The notes beneath the pieces are model-generated. The model had not been told where the DNA came from, ran no database searches, and saw nothing but the letters and a program-made list of their open reading frames with translations. The position numbers were made by a program, and so were the translations under genes. From the NCBI GenBank assembly GCA_036961295.1, contig JBALVX010000001.1, positions 1,798,001-1,862,000 on the forward strand: 64,000 nt of DNA. The letters run 5' to 3'. Source of the stretch: JAGPUQ01 sp036961295. Lineage in GTDB: Bacteria; Pseudomonadota; Gammaproteobacteria; Pseudomonadales; Porticoccaceae. Each line of letters starts with the position of its first letter. Position 1 is the first letter of the stretch. Positions 63,046 through 64,000 of this stretch are shown in pieces.

Positions 63046-63246
63046 TCACAACAACTCTATGGCCCGCAGCGACTCCGCATTAAGCCCCGACCCACCTTGA
63101 CTTGCATACTCTTTAATTTGGGTTTTCATCGACGGCGACCAAAACTTATCAATATGATTCGCGGTATTTTTCGCTTTGGCTTCAGGACTAGAAGCCGGAA
63201 TATTTATGGCAATTTGATTGGCCATTTTCACCAAATTATCTGACAC
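63046..63246 (-). CDS. fdsD: Formate dehydrogenase delta subunit
   Basis: 66 residues. LVKMANQIAINIPASSPEAK, ANHIDKFWSPSMKTQIKEYA and the end GGSGLNAESLRAIELL match FdsD, the small subunit of NAD-dependent soluble molybdenum formate dehydrogenases. Its position 24 bp after fdhD fits the fdsGBAC-fdhD-D arrangement; the catalytic subunits should lie to the right of the window. Confidence 0.82.
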   Translation of the reverse strand: MSDNLVKMANQIAINIPASSPEAKAKNTANHIDKFWSPSMKTQIKEYASQGGSGLNAESLRAIELL

Positions 63247-63270
63247 GAAGTTATTTTCTCCCTAACTTTA

Positions 63271-64000
63271 TTAATCGACTATACGAAACGGATGACTGTA
63301 AACCATATGCCGACCGGGCCGAGCAAAACCCACCAGGGTAATATTGGCGGCTTCGGCCAGCTCGATGGCCAGACTGGTAGGCGCAGACACCGCGACTAAA
63401 ATACCGATATTCATCGCCGCCGCTTTAACCACCATTTCATAACTGGCTCGACTGGAAATTAACGCAAAGCCTTTATTAAAAACGTTTTCCTTACCTGCAC
63501 TACTGAGCTGGCCAATTAATTTATCCAGTGCGTTGTGACGACCCACATCCTCGCGTAGACATTCGATATTACCAGCGGCATCACACCAGGCTGCGCCGTG
63601 TACCGCTCCGGTCTGGGCTTGCAGGGGTTGATGATCGGCAAGTTGGCCAACGGCGTTTTCTATCGCGTTATGAGTGATGGGATGCTCACCGGTAACGGGT
63701 ACTGGTTTACGAATCGCCTGTTGTAACGACTCGGCCCCGCACAAACCACAGCCGGTGCGACCCGTGAGATTACGGCGTACGGTTTTTAGCGCCGCAAATT
63801 GTTCGGTACTAATATCTATCCTAACTTCGATGCCGTCTATGCCGGCGTCAGCTTGCCGCACCGTTTCCATGCTATAAATTTGCTGGAGGTTTTGTACGAT
63901 GCCTTCGGTCAAACTAAAACCTAAAGCAAAGTCGGTAAGATGATCCGGCGTCGCCATCATCACCACATGGGAAATACCGTTGTAGACCAGCGCGACGGGG
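63271..64000 (-). CDS. fdhD: Formate dehydrogenase accessory sulfurtransferase FdhD (5-prime end off the window)
   Basis: The frame is open to the right edge (PVALVYNGISHVV before MMATPDHLTDFALGFSLTEG), so the N-terminus is missing. GRTGCGLCGAESL has the Cys-x-x-Cys that carries persulfide from IscS to the molybdenum cofactor of formate dehydrogenase. GAVHGAAWCD, REDVGRHNALDKLIG, ISSRASYEMVVKAA and ISAPTSLA-like VSAPTSLAIELAE are further FdhD blocks. Together with fdsD it shows a formate dehydrogenase operon. Confidence 0.93.
   Translation of the reverse strand, partial: PVALVYNGISHVVMMATPDHLTDFALGFSLTEGIVQNLQQIYSMETVRQADAGIDGIEVRIDISTEQFAALKTVRRNLTGRTGCGLCGAESLQQAIRKPVPVTGEHPITHNAIENAVGQLADHQPLQAQTGAVHGAAWCDAAGNIECLREDVGRHNALDKLIGQLSSAGKENVFNKGFALISSRASYEMVVKAAAMNIGILVAVSAPTSLAIELAEAANITLVGFARPGRHMVYSHPFRIVD

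Noticed and set aside
1..64000. CRISPR arrays, tRNA or rRNA genes, insertion sequences
   Set aside because: No spaced repeat array with unique spacers, no cloverleaf or rRNA sequence, and no transposase frame was seen.

Overview
The window looks like chromosome of a marine or brackish gammaproteobacterium. The evidence is the collinear peptidoglycan and lipoate cluster mrdA-rodA-mltB-rlpA-dacA-ybeD-lipB-lipA next to nadD-rsfS-rlmH, together with rapA, slyD, selO, a NhaD sodium/proton antiporter and several oxygenases. A relative of Cellvibrionales or Spongiibacteraceae is my inference; no rRNA or tRNA gene is visible to test it.

Layout. 1-9.3 kb: a truncated BNR/YCF48-like secreted protein, GIY-YIG protein, PHP phosphoesterase, RapA, then a run of small minus-strand enzymes (GNAT, AhpD-like, a frameshifted GlpE-type rhodanese, PpnP, SlyD, phosphatase). 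9.4-14.8 kb: an orphan two-subunit Rieske dioxygenase, parvulin, a porin and a NYN nuclease. 14.8-25 kb: hipBA toxin-antitoxin, selO, YchJ, an FKBP, a site-2 protease, a Baeyer-Villiger-type monooxygenase and nhaD. 25.1-34.9 kb: an AT-rich defence island. 35.7-51 kb: Lon-like protease, a lytic transglycosylase and the lipoate/cell-wall/NAD/proline housekeeping block, all on the minus strand. 51-64 kb: small enzymes, an MMPL/RND transporter, a DUF4197 protein, a 1398-residue membrane protein of unknown function, a pirin, and the end of a formate dehydrogenase operon (fdsD, fdhD).

The most interesting region is the island. Five minus-strand genes run without gaps, with overlapping or abutting ends: TerB-like protein, MORC-type GHKL ATPase, Z1-domain helicase-like ATPase, PD-(D/E)XK nuclease and AIPR protein. 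A DNA cytosine-C5 methyltransferase converges on them 2 bp away, and a Vsr-type nuclease diverges from the methylase. This fits the paraMORC/Z1 restriction-modification architecture inferred earlier by comparative genomics; the TerB-like leader and the complete gene order are what deserve attention. The edges show how it arrived. On the right it sits in a truncated trxC (29 codons left), followed by a decayed rhuM gene. On the left the vsr stop codon lies in a 55-bp duplicate of the 5-prime end of the monooxygenase gene located 1.8 kb away.

A second theme is short-period tandem repetition (14-20 bp units) at many unrelated places: between rlmH and mrdA, before the Lon-like gene, before nhaD, before rapA, inside the MltB signal peptide, and as DPF repeats inside the MMPL transporter. 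RapA carries an acidic low-complexity insert.
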